NCBI RefSeq assembly: GCF_019042245.1
Contig: NZ_JAHQCX010000011.1
Location: 62,001 to 126,000, forward strand
Direction of reading: 5' to 3'
DNA from: Diplocloster modestus
GTDB taxonomy: Bacteria > Bacillota > Clostridia > Lachnospirales > Lachnospiraceae
DNA: 64,000 bases
Both the position numbers and the translations under genes were made by a program. Below the pieces are notes generated by a model. That model saw only the letters and a program-made list of their open reading frames with translations. It did not search any database and was not told where the DNA came from. How positions within the stretch are numbered: the stretch's first letter is position 1; the number at the start of each line of letters is the position of its first letter. Shown one piece after another: positions 16,075-25,202 of the stretch.

Positions 16075-17076
16075 GTGACTGAGGAAAAAAGATTTGCCGT
16101 TTTGATCGATTCGGACAATGTATCGTCCAAATATATCAAATACATCATGGATGAGATTTCAAACTACGGAATAGTAACCTATAAGCGAATATACGGAGAC
16201 TGGACGAGCACATCCTCGTCCAGCTGGAAAAATGTATTACTGGAAAATTCCATTACTCCCATACAGCAATACAGCTACACCGTTGGAAAAAACGCGACCG
16301 ATTCCGCGATGATCATCGACGCGATGGACATTCTATATTCCTCGAAGGTAGAAGGCTTCTGTATCGTATCCAGTGACAGTGACTTTACCCGTCTGGCGGT
16401 TCGCCTGCGGGAATCCGGTATGATGGTGATTGGAATGGGGGAAAAGAAAACTCCCCAGCCCTTCCGGGTCGCCTGCAACATCTTCAAATACCTGGATATC
16501 CTGACTGAGGACGCGGAAACCGAAGAGGAAGAAATTAACCTGAATCCCTCAAAATCCAAATTCACCGAGGCAGCCCCGTCAGACAGCCGCAGCCAGAAAG
16601 ACGTAGCCGACATGACCGACCTGGAAACCATAAAACAGGCCATGATCAATATCATAAACGAGAACGGCGATGAGGCCCGGGGGATCGACATGGGAGAGCT
16701 GGGCAACCGCATCCTAAAGCGGCATCCCGATTTTGACGTCCGCAACTACGGCTATACCAAATTATCAAAATTCCTTACCACCTTTGACTGCTTCGAGCAA
16801 TCGGAGATCAAGAAATCCATTTATGTATACTTAAAAGACAACAAAGCCAACATAGACCACGTCCGTAAAGAACTCCTCAAATACATGCAGGAGAAAGGGG
16901 AACCAGAAGTAAACATGAGCCAGCTTAACCAGTGGCTGGTCAGCCGATTCCCCCAGTTCAGCGTTAAAAATTACGGCTACAAAAATTTCTCCAAATTCAT
17001 CGGGGACATTGACGGCCTTAAGATCAAAAGCAGCGGAGCCAACGGGTGCGTGAAAAAAGTACTGCTGCTTAAATGA
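16075..17076 (+). CDS. NYN-domain protein with two OST-HTH/LOTUS domains
   Basis: A 333-residue protein. Residues about 6-145 form a NYN/PIN-like nuclease domain with acidic motifs LIDSDN, TDSAMIIDAMD and SSDSDF. Two OST-HTH (LOTUS) winged helices follow, each with the recurring phrase DFDVRNYGYTKLSKFL / QFSVKNYGYKNFSKFI. This architecture suggests an RNA-directed ribonuclease. It starts with GTG (AAAGGAAGAAAG upstream), 23 nt after the glutamate-synthase-like gene. The RNA target is unknown. Confidence 0.88.
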   Translation: MTEEKRFAVLIDSDNVSSKYIKYIMDEISNYGIVTYKRIYGDWTSTSSSSWKNVLLENSITPIQQYSYTVGKNATDSAMIIDAMDILYSSKVEGFCIVSSDSDFTRLAVRLRESGMMVIGMGEKKTPQPFRVACNIFKYLDILTEDAETEEEEINLNPSKSKFTEAAPSDSRSQKDVADMTDLETIKQAMINIINENGDEARGIDMGELGNRILKRHPDFDVRNYGYTKLSKFLTTFDCFEQSEIKKSIYVYLKDNKANIDHVRKELLKYMQEKGEPEVNMSQLNQWLVSRFPQFSVKNYGYKNFSKFIGDIDGLKIKSSGANGCVKKVLLLK

Positions 17077-17120
17077 TCAGATATGGGGTCAGCTATAGGG
17101 TCAGGTATGGGACCAGGGCA

Positions 17121-17484
17121 GGGGAAAAAGGATCGGGTGGCCGGAGGCCAGGGAAGTGCGGAAAGGACGGAGGCGCACGGGGCTTGACCAGTTGGGGCCG
17201 GGGAAATTCTCACCTGGGGGAAGGCTGTGTCCAATCATATAAGTTGCACTAACTCCGAAAGAGAAAAAGCCCCCATTACATTTTCTGTCACAAACTCGCC
17301 AAAAAATGGCTCAAACAGTGTGACAGAAAACAGGGCTTTTACTCTTTCTGCGTAAGTGCAACTAATATGATTGGCCAATGCCTTCCCCCAGGTGAGAATT
17401 TCCCCGGCCCCAACTGGTCAAGCCCCGTGCGCCTCCGTCCTTTCCGCGCTTCCCCGGCCTCCGGCCACCCGGTCCTTTTTCCCC
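17121..17484. repeat. Large nested inverted repeat (MITE-like core with extended arms)
   Basis: The sequence from 17121 onward re-appears as its reverse complement ending at 17484, with few mismatches. The outer arms are about 105 bp, GC-rich, and end next to the stops of two convergent genes. The inner 145 bp has its own ends (CCAATCATAT-AGTTGCACT and complement) and a TTTTCTGTCACA/TGTGACAGAAAA stem, like a small non-coding transposable element. No transposase is encoded. Confidence 0.75.
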
Positions 17485-17493
17485 GGAACTCTT

Positions 17494-19893
17494 TCAGAAA
17501 CCAGTACGATCACGGTTGAAGCGCCTCCGCCAGGGCCTAAGCAGGGTGAAAAAGAGGAGAAAACCCAGGAGGGAGCAGATGAGACCCAGGAGCTTAAAGG
17601 GAGCTTGGTAGGTGATGGTGATTTTGTGGAAGCCTTTGGTTAAGGGGAGACCAACAAAGGCGGTGTTTACTTTTTCATAGGGCTGCGGACGGCCGTCGAC
17701 GGTGACGGTGTAGCCCTGATCATAGGGAAGGGTGGTGGCCAGGTAACTATCGGCGGGCAGATCTATGGTTCCCTGAAGGATGGGAAGGGAACCGGATAGG
17801 GCGGCATCCGGGATCAGGGGGATAACGGAGGTCACAGCGGACTGGAAGGCGGCGGTGTTCACGGTGTAGGCCTGGATGGAGGAGAGCGTGTAGGTGCCGG
17901 GGCTGAAGCAGAGGTCCAGGTGGGTTATGGGAGTGTCGGAGGAGATGACGTAACGGAATTGATCGTTATGGTTAGGGTAGGAGGCGGTTTTCTTGGACAG
18001 CTTGTTCTGTATTCCGTTGACGGTGACGGAGGTATCAAAGGTGGGAGGATTGAGGGTGTCATCGACCTGGAATTCCAGGATGAGTATCTGGTCGGTGAGG
18101 GGGGTGTCAAGTGGAAGGACGGCGGTGGCATTGTCGGCGGCCTCTATTTTGAGGCTGCCGGAGGATTGGGTGATATGGAGATTATCGGGCTCAGTTATGG
18201 AAGGAAGGGACAGGGGAGTGAGCCAGGATTCGGTGATGGAAGGGACATCCTGGGAAGCGTGTTGCGTGATGATTCCTTCGAACAGGGGCTGGAGCGTGTA
18301 GGGAAAACGCAGGGCTTTGTAGCTGCTTTCTGAGTAGAGACAGTTGGTGGCGTAGGCCAGGGGGCGGGCGTTGCCATTTTCATACAGCGTGGTGGAGCCT
18401 TCTGTCTGAAGCGGAAGGCAGCCGGCAGGAACCTGATTCCCGCAGAGAAGATAGCGGACCCCCAGCAGGGACTGGAGAAATATGTTGGATGTGGAGGCGC
18501 TGATCAGGCTGGTCCTGGAGGGCTTTGCGTTTCCCAGACATTCGGATAGAAAGTGGAAGTAATCTTTGTTGGAGGTGGAAGAGTATATGGAGGTCCGGCG
18601 GGCTTTCAGGCCAAAGGTCTGGTTCATAGTCAGGGCGTTATCATCCAGGTCGTCGGTGCGGCAGGGAACGGAGACCGGGAGGGAGGAGAGGAGCTTTTCC
18701 TTTTCCGTCAGGCGCAGGGATTCCGTGATGGATTGGCCGGCCCAAGTCTCGGTGTGATTTACGATGAGAGAAGTGATACAGGAGGTCAGGATCAGGAGAT
18801 AACACAGGGCGGACTGCCTGCGCAGTCTGCTTTTTAAATACTGCAGTAGATGGAGAGCGGGCAGAAGATAGAGAGGGAGAAAGGGAATCAGGGCTTTGGC
18901 GCGCAGGTATAAAGTCCCGTTTAACAGGTATACGAAGAGGGGAATCATCTGCAAAAATATCAGCAGCACAGCGAGAAGGCGGAGCGGACGATTTTTGCTG
19001 AGGCAGGCGGCAAGCAGCGCTGCCAGGGAAAAACAGGTCAGTCCTGTACCGTAAGCACTGTACAGAAGCCAGTCTATAGAGAATTTCGGGCAAAGAAGGC
19101 TCAGGAAGGAAAGAGAACCGGAACCGCTCCGGCCGTTCAGGATTACATAGGCGACCGGCAGCAGAAGCACACCTGCCATCAGGACAGCAGTCAGGATAGC
19201 AGGCAGAATATGCAAGAGAGGACGGAGAGTCTCTTTGCTGAATAGGCGGGTATTCTGCCCATAGCTTAAGTAGAGGGAATAGATCAGGATAGTGCCGATA
19301 CAGCCTACGCTGAAAAAATAGCTGATCATGATGCAGAAGAAGACACTGATGCAGACCAGAGCCCGTTTCCCGGTTCTGAAGTAACAGTCGGTTCCAATCA
19401 AAGCCAAGAGCAGAAAAGGCATATAGTCCATGAACATAATGTGGCGGTGGGAATGGAACAGCACCGGGGAAGCGCACAAAAACAGTACGGATACGGTCAG
19501 GCGGGGAAGCATGGCACATGTATGGCTTCTCAGCCAATAGTAAAAGAGACAGACACTGGCGATTACGCAAAGTACCGCCATGACCGCGATATAGTCCGTC
19601 ATGGGGACAGAAGGCATGAGATAGGATGGCAGGAGCAGGGGGTTAAGCAGACCGTAGTAGGCAAAGTAGTAGATATTCTGACCGCCGCCCAGTTCCGGAG
19701 CATAATCTGGAAATAGATTACCGGTCTGGTAAAACAATTGTCTGAAATATTCCGGAAAAACGCTGTGCTGGCTTAACCAATCCATTTTAGAACCATAGTT
19801 ACTGTGGGCGGGCCAGATCAGTAGAACCAGCGCAAGAGCCAGGGTTGCCAATAGAAGATAAGGAATCAGTTGTTTTATTCTTGGTTTTGTCAT
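17494..19893 (-). CDS. YfhO-family integral membrane protein
   Basis: A 799-residue protein with an N-terminal signal anchor, about twelve membrane helices, a long extracellular beta-rich region (about residues 390-760) and a last helix before a basic C-terminus. The start KIDWLSQHSVFPEYFR-like segment, GGGQNIYYFAYYGLLNPL and the end YDQGYTVTVDGRPQPYEKVN with FHKITITYQAP are typical of YfhO proteins, GT-C-fold glycosyltransferase relatives that decorate cell wall polymers. GAGGC precedes the start. It is a single gene between a large inverted repeat and phased upstream repeats. Confidence 0.88.
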   Translation of the reverse strand: MTKPRIKQLIPYLLLATLALALVLLIWPAHSNYGSKMDWLSQHSVFPEYFRQLFYQTGNLFPDYAPELGGGQNIYYFAYYGLLNPLLLPSYLMPSVPMTDYIAVMAVLCVIASVCLFYYWLRSHTCAMLPRLTVSVLFLCASPVLFHSHRHIMFMDYMPFLLLALIGTDCYFRTGKRALVCISVFFCIMISYFFSVGCIGTILIYSLYLSYGQNTRLFSKETLRPLLHILPAILTAVLMAGVLLLPVAYVILNGRSGSGSLSFLSLLCPKFSIDWLLYSAYGTGLTCFSLAALLAACLSKNRPLRLLAVLLIFLQMIPLFVYLLNGTLYLRAKALIPFLPLYLLPALHLLQYLKSRLRRQSALCYLLILTSCITSLIVNHTETWAGQSITESLRLTEKEKLLSSLPVSVPCRTDDLDDNALTMNQTFGLKARRTSIYSSTSNKDYFHFLSECLGNAKPSRTSLISASTSNIFLQSLLGVRYLLCGNQVPAGCLPLQTEGSTTLYENGNARPLAYATNCLYSESSYKALRFPYTLQPLFEGIITQHASQDVPSITESWLTPLSLPSITEPDNLHITQSSGSLKIEAADNATAVLPLDTPLTDQILILEFQVDDTLNPPTFDTSVTVNGIQNKLSKKTASYPNHNDQFRYVISSDTPITHLDLCFSPGTYTLSSIQAYTVNTAAFQSAVTSVIPLIPDAALSGSLPILQGTIDLPADSYLATTLPYDQGYTVTVDGRPQPYEKVNTAFVGLPLTKGFHKITITYQAPFKLLGLICSLLGFLLFFTLLRPWRRRFNRDRTGF

Positions 19894-19963
19894 CGGATAT
19901 GCCTCATTTTTTGTTTGTCAGATCTGGAACTCTCTGGTAAATCTAGGAAAATTATAGTATTTA

Positions 19964-20043
19964 ATTCTAAAGAATTTTCACAGAATTTCAGACAGATATT
20001 CTAAAGATATTTCTTAGAAATTCAATCAGATATTCTAAAGATA
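19964..20043. promoter_or_regulatory. Three phased ATTCTAAAGA repeats upstream of the yfhO-like gene
   Basis: ATTCTAAAGA begins at 19964, 19998 and 20032, exactly 34 bp apart; the first is part of the palindrome ATTCTAAAGAAT. A related TTTCTTAGAAA lies between the last two. Even spacing close to three helical turns suggests binding sites for one protein on one DNA face. The rest of 19894-20204 shows no gene. Confidence 0.5.
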
Positions 20044-20204
20044 AAAGAAAGAATAATATGGTTGCTATTTTACTAAATGCACTGCTGCCTAAAGAGCAGA
20101 AGGCTTAACCAAAATATCCGCTGGGTTAACGATAAGAATCTGTAAGCGGTACATAGTGAAAGAAAATAATGAAAACTTATAAGAATTAAGATATATAAAA
20201 AATT

Positions 20205-20253
20205 ACGGCGGTCCCGTATCTGTGTCTGTCAGGATACAAGCCGGGACCGCCGT
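20205..20253 (-). terminator. Terminator of the HTH/membrane-protein operon
   Basis: CGGCGGTCCCG (20206-20216) pairs with CGGGACCGCCG (20242-20252), with an inner TATC/GATA pair. Read on the minus strand the hairpin is followed by TAATTTTTT. It lies about 50 nt past the stop of the membrane protein at 20304. Confidence 0.75.
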
Positions 20254-20303
20254 TTATATATATCGTTAATCAATCATAAATCCTCAGGGAGATCCGTAAT
20301 ACG

Positions 20304-20750
20304 TTAATCTTCCCGGTGCTGCCGCTCATAAAAATACCGCGCAGTAAACACGGTCGAGATGCTCAGACAGCAGAAACTGACCATCATCCGCAGCCCAAGA
20401 GCTGTGAAAGAGCCATTCGCCAAAAACCTGTCTCTGCCGGACAGAATCGAGACCAGCGGAGGGAAGAATCCGACCATTCCGCACAGGCCCAATACCATAA
20501 TCATTGCCCGATAAGAGCGCCGGACTCCGATATAGGCGTCCTTACAAATGAGCTCTATGGAACCAACCGTAACCGGCAGCATGATCAGAAGCAAAGCCTG
20601 ATAAAGCTCGTCGGCCCAGATCACGCCGTTCATGCGTAAGAACGCATTTGCCAAAATGAGAAGGGCCATCACAATCAGGGTGTGAAGATACACCGCTCCC
20701 CGTATTTTTAACTGTCGTTCATCAAAATCATTGTTTAATAGTTTCTTCAT
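20304..20750 (-). CDS. Small integral membrane protein (DUF6773-like)
   Basis: 148 residues with four membrane helices and the opening MKKLLNNDFDERQLKIRGAVY. The DERQ start is typical of small membrane proteins paired with Xre-type regulators in Firmicutes. The start overlaps the stop of the HTH gene in ATGA (20747-20750), so the two are coupled. Function is unknown; the partner regulator probably controls the pair. Confidence 0.75.
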   Translation of the reverse strand: MKKLLNNDFDERQLKIRGAVYLHTLIVMALLILANAFLRMNGVIWADELYQALLLIMLPVTVGSIELICKDAYIGVRRSYRAMIMVLGLCGMVGFFPPLVSILSGRDRFLANGSFTALGLRMMVSFCCLSISTVFTARYFYERQHRED

Positions 20751-20971
20751 TTTTCCTCCATATATGCATGTTCTGACTCATCCCAGAACAATTCGTCTAA
20801 AGTTTTGCCAAGAATTCTGCAGATGCGGATACAAAGGTTGATAGTCGGATTATAGTCACCTTTTTCAATAGCATTGATCGTTTGCCTGGTGACACCTACG
20901 GCACAAGCCAGATCCTTCTGAGACAGATCAAGAGCGGCTCTTGCCGACTTAATACGCAGGTTTTTGGGCAT
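20747..20971 (-). CDS. Xre-family helix-turn-helix regulator (YozG/YgzD-like)
   Basis: 74 residues made almost entirely of an HTH_3 domain: KSARAALDLSQKDLACAVGV, TRQTINAIEKGDYNPTINLC. AAGGATG precedes the start. This small class usually represses its own operon with the following membrane protein. Divergent from the WYL regulator at 21166. Confidence 0.9.
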   Translation of the reverse strand: MPKNLRIKSARAALDLSQKDLACAVGVTRQTINAIEKGDYNPTINLCIRICRILGKTLDELFWDESEHAYMEEK

Positions 20972-21126
20972 GGCATCACATCCTTATCTCAATAATTTCC
21001 GAATGGAAGCAGCCTTTTTTTCAGCCTATCTTTCGGCATAATCGTTCCACACAATGAGAGTAACATATAAATGATTAAAAGTCAAATATATTATACATTT
21101 CTAAATCCCCCTTCAATCCCATTTTA

Positions 21127-21135
21127 TGCTATACT
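21127..21135 (+). promoter_or_regulatory. Extended -10 promoter of the WYL regulator
   Basis: TGCTATACT (TGn plus TATACT at 21130-21135) lies about 30 nt before the start; a ribosome site GGGAGG follows. Confidence 0.5.
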
Positions 21136-21165
21136 AAAAAAAGAACAATAAGGGAGGTAAGCACA

Positions 21166-22074
21166 ATGCAGATCAGCCGGCTGTTTGAAATGGTATATCT
21201 GCTTCTGGAAAGGAAGAATATGACGGCCTCAGAGCTGGCCCGGCGCTTCGAGGTCTCCACCAGGACGATATACCGGGATGTGGACACGCTGGCCCAGGCT
21301 GGGATCCCCATCTATACCAGCAAGGGCAAAAATGGCGGAATACGTCTGCTGGAAGATTTTGTCCTGAATAAATCGGTGCTGTCTGAGGTGGAACAGAAGC
21401 ATATCCTCACATCCCTTCAAAGCATGAACGCAATCAAGATCGAGGGGGTACAGCCGGTTCTGTCGAGATTGGCAGCTTTGTTCGGAAAAGAGCACACTGA
21501 CTGGGTTCAGATCGATTTTTCCTGGTGGAATCCGGAAAATTCCGTGAGCAGCCGGTTTGAGCAGATAAAGCAGGCTATATTTTCCGGGCAGGTCGTGGAG
21601 TTTGATTATTCGGGTATGAACGGGGAATATGAACGGCGGGACGTGGAACCGGTAAGACTGGTCTTTAAGGGAACGGACTGGTACCTTCAGGCCTTTTGCC
21701 GTCTGAGACAGGATTTCCGCTTTTTCAAACTGTCGCGGATGGAACATTTAGATATCCGAAGCGAAACATTTATCCCGAAGATTCCGCCGGATGTTGATGA
21801 ATCCCGGCAGAGGGAAGCTTATGGGAAACGAATTCAGGTCGAGGTTAGAATCGCTCCGGAGATGGCCTACCGGGTTTATGATGAATTCAGCAGCGCGCAG
21901 CGGAGACGTATGGAGGACGGAAGTTTCCTGGTTTCCTTTGAGATGGTTGAAAATGAATGGATGTATGGATATTTTATGGCCTATGGGCCGTATCTGGAGG
22001 TGTTAAAACCTGCGGATGTCCGGCAGGAGTTCTGTCTCAGGCTGAAAAAAATGTTACAGATTTATCATATATGA
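21166..22074 (+). CDS. HTH plus WYL-domain transcriptional regulator (YafY-like)
   Basis: A 302-residue protein with an N-terminal HTH_11 (MTASELARRFEVSTRTIYRDV) and a WYL ligand-sensing domain (VEPVRLVFKGTDWYLQAFC), followed by the usual C-terminal WCX region. Such regulators often control the adjacent gene, here the GyrI-like protein 64 nt downstream. GGGAGG precedes the start. Confidence 0.92.
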   Translation: MQISRLFEMVYLLLERKNMTASELARRFEVSTRTIYRDVDTLAQAGIPIYTSKGKNGGIRLLEDFVLNKSVLSEVEQKHILTSLQSMNAIKIEGVQPVLSRLAALFGKEHTDWVQIDFSWWNPENSVSSRFEQIKQAIFSGQVVEFDYSGMNGEYERRDVEPVRLVFKGTDWYLQAFCRLRQDFRFFKLSRMEHLDIRSETFIPKIPPDVDESRQREAYGKRIQVEVRIAPEMAYRVYDEFSSAQRRRMEDGSFLVSFEMVENEWMYGYFMAYGPYLEVLKPADVRQEFCLRLKKMLQIYHI

Positions 22075-22138
22075 CAGTCAGGTGTCATATTAACCATGCT
22101 ATACTGGCCTCATCAAAGGAAAGAGAGGAAAGAAAACC

Positions 22139-22600
22139 ATGGAATATGAGATCGTTATGCTGGAAGAGAAAAAAGTAATCGGATTAGAGAGAAGGACTTC
22201 GAATCAGGACCCGCGGATGCAGGAAGTGATCGGAGGACTCTGGCAGCAGCTCTATGGGCAGGGCTGTTATGGACAGATTCAGGATAAGAGCAATGACCGG
22301 TCCATCGGCCTGTATTCTGATTATGAAAACCAAGCGGCAGGGGCGTATTCGGTTACGGTCGGCTGTGAGGTAAAGGCGGTTCCGGCTTTGATTACAGAAC
22401 CATTTGTATTAAAAATCATCCCGGCCGGCCGGTACGCCAGATTTGAAATTTACGGAGACGAAGTGGAAGCGGTCGGGCAGCTCTGGAACGAGATATGGCA
22501 GCTGCCGCTGGAGCGCACCTTTACCGGTGATTTTGAAGAATATTATCCGGTAGAAGAAGGTAAGGAGCCAAAGATCTGTGTGTATGTAGCGGTCCGGTGA
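22139..22600 (+). CDS. GyrI-like/effector-binding domain protein
   Basis: A 153-residue stand-alone effector-binding domain: EIVMLEEKKVIGLERR at the start, a central beta sheet, and PAGRYARFEIYG followed by a W-containing helix (VGQLWNEIWQLPLERT) and DFEEYYP at the end. These SOUL-fold domains bind small, often aromatic or cationic molecules. It has no DNA-binding part. It lies between the WYL regulator and the SPL-like radical SAM gene and is probably co-transcribed with both. Confidence 0.85.
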   Translation: MEYEIVMLEEKKVIGLERRTSNQDPRMQEVIGGLWQQLYGQGCYGQIQDKSNDRSIGLYSDYENQAAGAYSVTVGCEVKAVPALITEPFVLKIIPAGRYARFEIYGDEVEAVGQLWNEIWQLPLERTFTGDFEEYYPVEEGKEPKICVYVAVR

Positions 22601-22638
22601 CGGGCTTTAGAACGGATGGAACAGACAGGAGTGAGCGT

Positions 22639-23544
22639 ATGAGTGTCCTTTTACCGGAAGAGATACCGGCCAAGTCGATTTTACAAAGGGCAGCCCCCAA
22701 GAATTATGGATGGTTTGGTATCGACTATAACATGAATCTGTATAAAGGCTGCTGTCATGGCTGTATCTACTGTGACAGCCGCAGCAGCTGTTACCGGATA
22801 GAAGATTTTGATCAGGTCAGAAGAAAGGCAGAGGCTCTTAAAATCCTGGAGATGGAGTTGAAAAGTAAGAGGAAGAAGGGGGTAATCGGGATCGGAGCCA
22901 TGTCCGACACCTATAACCCCTTCGAGAAAGAGTGCTGTCTTACGATGGGAGCGCTCAAACTGATCCGGGATTATGGGTTTGGGGTGTCCCTGGATACCAA
23001 GAGCAGCCTGGCAGTACGGGACCAGGAACTGTTTGCCCGGATCGGCAGGGAACAGCCGGTCATCGTCAAATTTACCATAACGGCTGCGGACGATGCGACG
23101 GCGGCTGAAATCGAACCGGGCGTCTGCGTCAGCTCAAGCCGGTTCGCGGCGATGGAACAGCTTAGCCGGGCGGGAATCTTTACGGGTGTCTTAATGACAC
23201 CCTTATTGCCGTTTTTGACCGATACGCCGGAAAATGTCAAAAATATTGTGAGACTGGCCGCAGAACATCAGGCACGGTTTGTGTATGGGATGTTCGGTGT
23301 TACCCTGCGGGAAAATCAAAGAGAGTATTACTTCCGGCAGCTGGACCGTCTGCATCCGGGACTGAGCCATAGATACAGGCAGATATACGCTGACCAATAC
23401 TTGTGTGAGAGCCAAAACAGCAAAACCCTGGCTCGAATTTTCACACAGGAATGTGAGAAATACGGCTTGCTGTACCGCATGAAGGATATTATTGAAGCAT
23501 ACCGGAATATACCTTCGTATGATCAGATGAAATTGATGTTTTGA
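22639..23544 (+). CDS. SPL-family radical SAM protein
   Basis: 301 residues with the cluster motif C38-x3-C42-x2-C45 in YKGCCHGCIYC, then KKGVIGIGAMSDTYNPFE and GFGVSLDTKSSL, as in SplB-like/Rv2578c radical SAM proteins. The family is named for spore photoproduct lyase, but most members are uncharacterised. An alternative GTG at 22597 overlaps the previous gene; ATG at 22639 is preferred because GACAGGAGTGAG lies upstream. Confidence 0.85.
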   Translation: MSVLLPEEIPAKSILQRAAPKNYGWFGIDYNMNLYKGCCHGCIYCDSRSSCYRIEDFDQVRRKAEALKILEMELKSKRKKGVIGIGAMSDTYNPFEKECCLTMGALKLIRDYGFGVSLDTKSSLAVRDQELFARIGREQPVIVKFTITAADDATAAEIEPGVCVSSSRFAAMEQLSRAGIFTGVLMTPLLPFLTDTPENVKNIVRLAAEHQARFVYGMFGVTLRENQREYYFRQLDRLHPGLSHRYRQIYADQYLCESQNSKTLARIFTQECEKYGLLYRMKDIIEAYRNIPSYDQMKLMF

Positions 23545-23558
23545 GTTCTGCCATATTA

Positions 23559-23690
23559 TGTTATAATGTCGATAGACATTTAACTGCGCCGGAGCGCTTA
23601 CCTTGGTGCGGAGTGTGCATCCTCCCCGGAGGGGTCATGATTGCGTGCAATCATGATGTAATGGACTAATTAGGAAAAGGGACCGGAGGG
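23559..23690 (+). promoter_or_regulatory. Extended -10 promoter and hairpin-rich leader of the DUF2007 gene
   Basis: TGTTATAAT (-10 at 23562-23567) starts a leader of roughly 150 nt. It contains GCGCCGGAGCGC, a CCTCC/GGAGG hairpin and a perfect CATGATTGC/GCAATCATG stem near 23636-23655. No U tract follows, so these look like leader structures rather than terminators. Confidence 0.4.
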
Positions 23691-23729
23691 AGAAGGTTCA
23701 CGGATCTGAAGACAGAAGGGATAACTGAG

Positions 23730-24128
23730 ATGGCGGAAAAAGAAAATCAAACAATCGGGAATTTCTCAAAATTATTAACGGTTTCCAATCAGGTAGAGGC
23801 AGGGATGGTTGAAGAACTGCTGAAAAACGAACAGATCGCCTGTTACCGCAGAGATCGGGAACTGGGAAGCTTTTTAAGAGTCTCCATGGGCTATTCCGTA
23901 TATGGGGAAGATATTTATGTATCAAAGGATCAGCTGGAAAATGCAAGAGAAGTGTTAAAGGATTCTTTCCTGGCTGTTCAGGAGGATCAGGATGAGGAAG
24001 ACGCGGACAGGGAAGATTCACAAGTGATGGAAAGCTATGATCGCAGGCGTCGTCTGGCCGCCAGAATCGTGGTAATCGTACTGGCCGTAATTATGATGTT
24101 TGTCCTGCTGCTGAACCTGATCCATTAA
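23730..24128 (+). CDS. DUF2007-like protein with C-terminal membrane helix
   Basis: 132 residues. The N-terminal 70 resemble DUF2007 (putative signal-transducing fold): LLTVSNQVEAGMVEELLKNE and VYGEDIYVSKDQLENAREVL. An acidic linker and a basic stretch (YDRRRRLAARI) precede one C-terminal helix, so it is probably tail-anchored. Overlaps by 1 nt an alternative start of the LacI gene. The function is not known. Confidence 0.75.
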   Translation: MAEKENQTIGNFSKLLTVSNQVEAGMVEELLKNEQIACYRRDRELGSFLRVSMGYSVYGEDIYVSKDQLENAREVLKDSFLAVQEDQDEEDADREDSQVMESYDRRRRLAARIVVIVLAVIMMFVLLLNLIH

Positions 24129-24169
24129 TGCGGGACCAAGAACAACACAGGAGGGGAACAGACAGGAAA

Positions 24170-25201
24170 ATGGCGACAATTTTTGATGTGGCAAAGGAAG
24201 CCGGAGTGTCAAAATCCACGGTTTCCAGGGTGATCAATAAGGATCCCAAAGTAAAAGCACAGACGAGGATCGCGGTGGAACAGGCGATCCGGAAGCTGAA
24301 CTATTCGCCCAGCTATTTTGCAAAGGGAATCCGGACGGGACGGACGAAGACGATTGCCATGCTGGTTCCGGAATACACGAACGTCTTTTATGGGGAAATG
24401 TTCCGGGGCGTGGAGGATGTGGCGTTAAAGTACGGATATGTGGTGCTGGTGTGCAATACGGAGCGCCATACCACAACAGAATCCGAATATATAGAAGAGC
24501 TGCTGAAACGGAATGTGGACGGTATCATTTACAATACTTATGACATGAATCCGATGATGGTAGACTATTTGAAAAATGTATCTGAAGAACGCCCGGTAGT
24601 ATTCATGGACGAGACTGCCCGTGATATTCCGGGTATTTCCTATGTCTTTACGGATGGATTTGCCAGTACGAGAAACGCGGTACACTATCTGTATGAGCTG
24701 GGAAAGAAAAAGATCGGCTATGTGCGAAACGCAGTCAGTATCAGTGTGACAGAGTCCAGGTACCAGGGGTATCTGCAGGGATTAAGAGACTGCGGCCTGC
24801 CATTTTATGAGGAATATGCTTACCGCACCCAGACGGAGGCGGAACAGGATTACATAAAAGCGGGGGCAAAGGCAGCACGCTATTATGCCGGTTTGAAGGA
24901 GCGGCCGGACAGCGTCATGACAGCCATCGATCTGCTCGGGATCGGCTGCCTGAAGGAATTCAAAAAGCTTCATATACAGGTGCCCAGGGATATCAATATC
25001 ATCGGATATGATAATATCTCCTTGAGTGAACTGATGGAGCCGTCCATGACCACCATCGCGCAGCCTACGAGGCTGCTGGGACAGCGGGCGGCCGAAATCC
25101 TGATCAGGAAGCTGGACCAAAGTCCGGTCGAAGACAGGGTGGTCTTCGAGGGGACATTGATCGTAAGAGAGACGACGGATCAACAGGGAGGGGTACGGTA
25201 A
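24170..25201 (+). CDS. LacI-family transcriptional regulator
   Basis: 343 residues with a canonical LacI headpiece, MATIFDVAKEAGVSKSTVSR, the hinge helix region and a periplasmic-binding-like sensor (TKTIAMLVPEYTNVFYGEM, MTTIAQPTRLLGQRAAEIL). An ATG at 24128 is also in frame, but the canonical headpiece begins at 24170, preceded by GACAGGAAA. The alcohol dehydrogenase gene starts 1 nt after its stop, so it probably regulates that gene in response to a sugar or polyol. Confidence 0.93.
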   Translation: MATIFDVAKEAGVSKSTVSRVINKDPKVKAQTRIAVEQAIRKLNYSPSYFAKGIRTGRTKTIAMLVPEYTNVFYGEMFRGVEDVALKYGYVVLVCNTERHTTTESEYIEELLKRNVDGIIYNTYDMNPMMVDYLKNVSEERPVVFMDETARDIPGISYVFTDGFASTRNAVHYLYELGKKKIGYVRNAVSISVTESRYQGYLQGLRDCGLPFYEEYAYRTQTEAEQDYIKAGAKAARYYAGLKERPDSVMTAIDLLGIGCLKEFKKLHIQVPRDINIIGYDNISLSELMEPSMTTIAQPTRLLGQRAAEILIRKLDQSPVEDRVVFEGTLIVRETTDQQGGVR

Positions 25202-25202
25202 G

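Noticed and set aside
16977..17643. Two open frames (16977-17234 minus and 17371-17643 plus) encoding nearly the same peptide
   Set aside because: The shared peptide comes from the two arms of the inverted repeat at 17121-17484. Each frame then runs into a real gene in a wrong frame.
18641..19570. Long minus-strand frame of 309 codons inside the yfhO-like gene
   Set aside because: Out-of-frame shadow; the yfhO-like frame has clear family motifs and membrane helices over the whole stretch.
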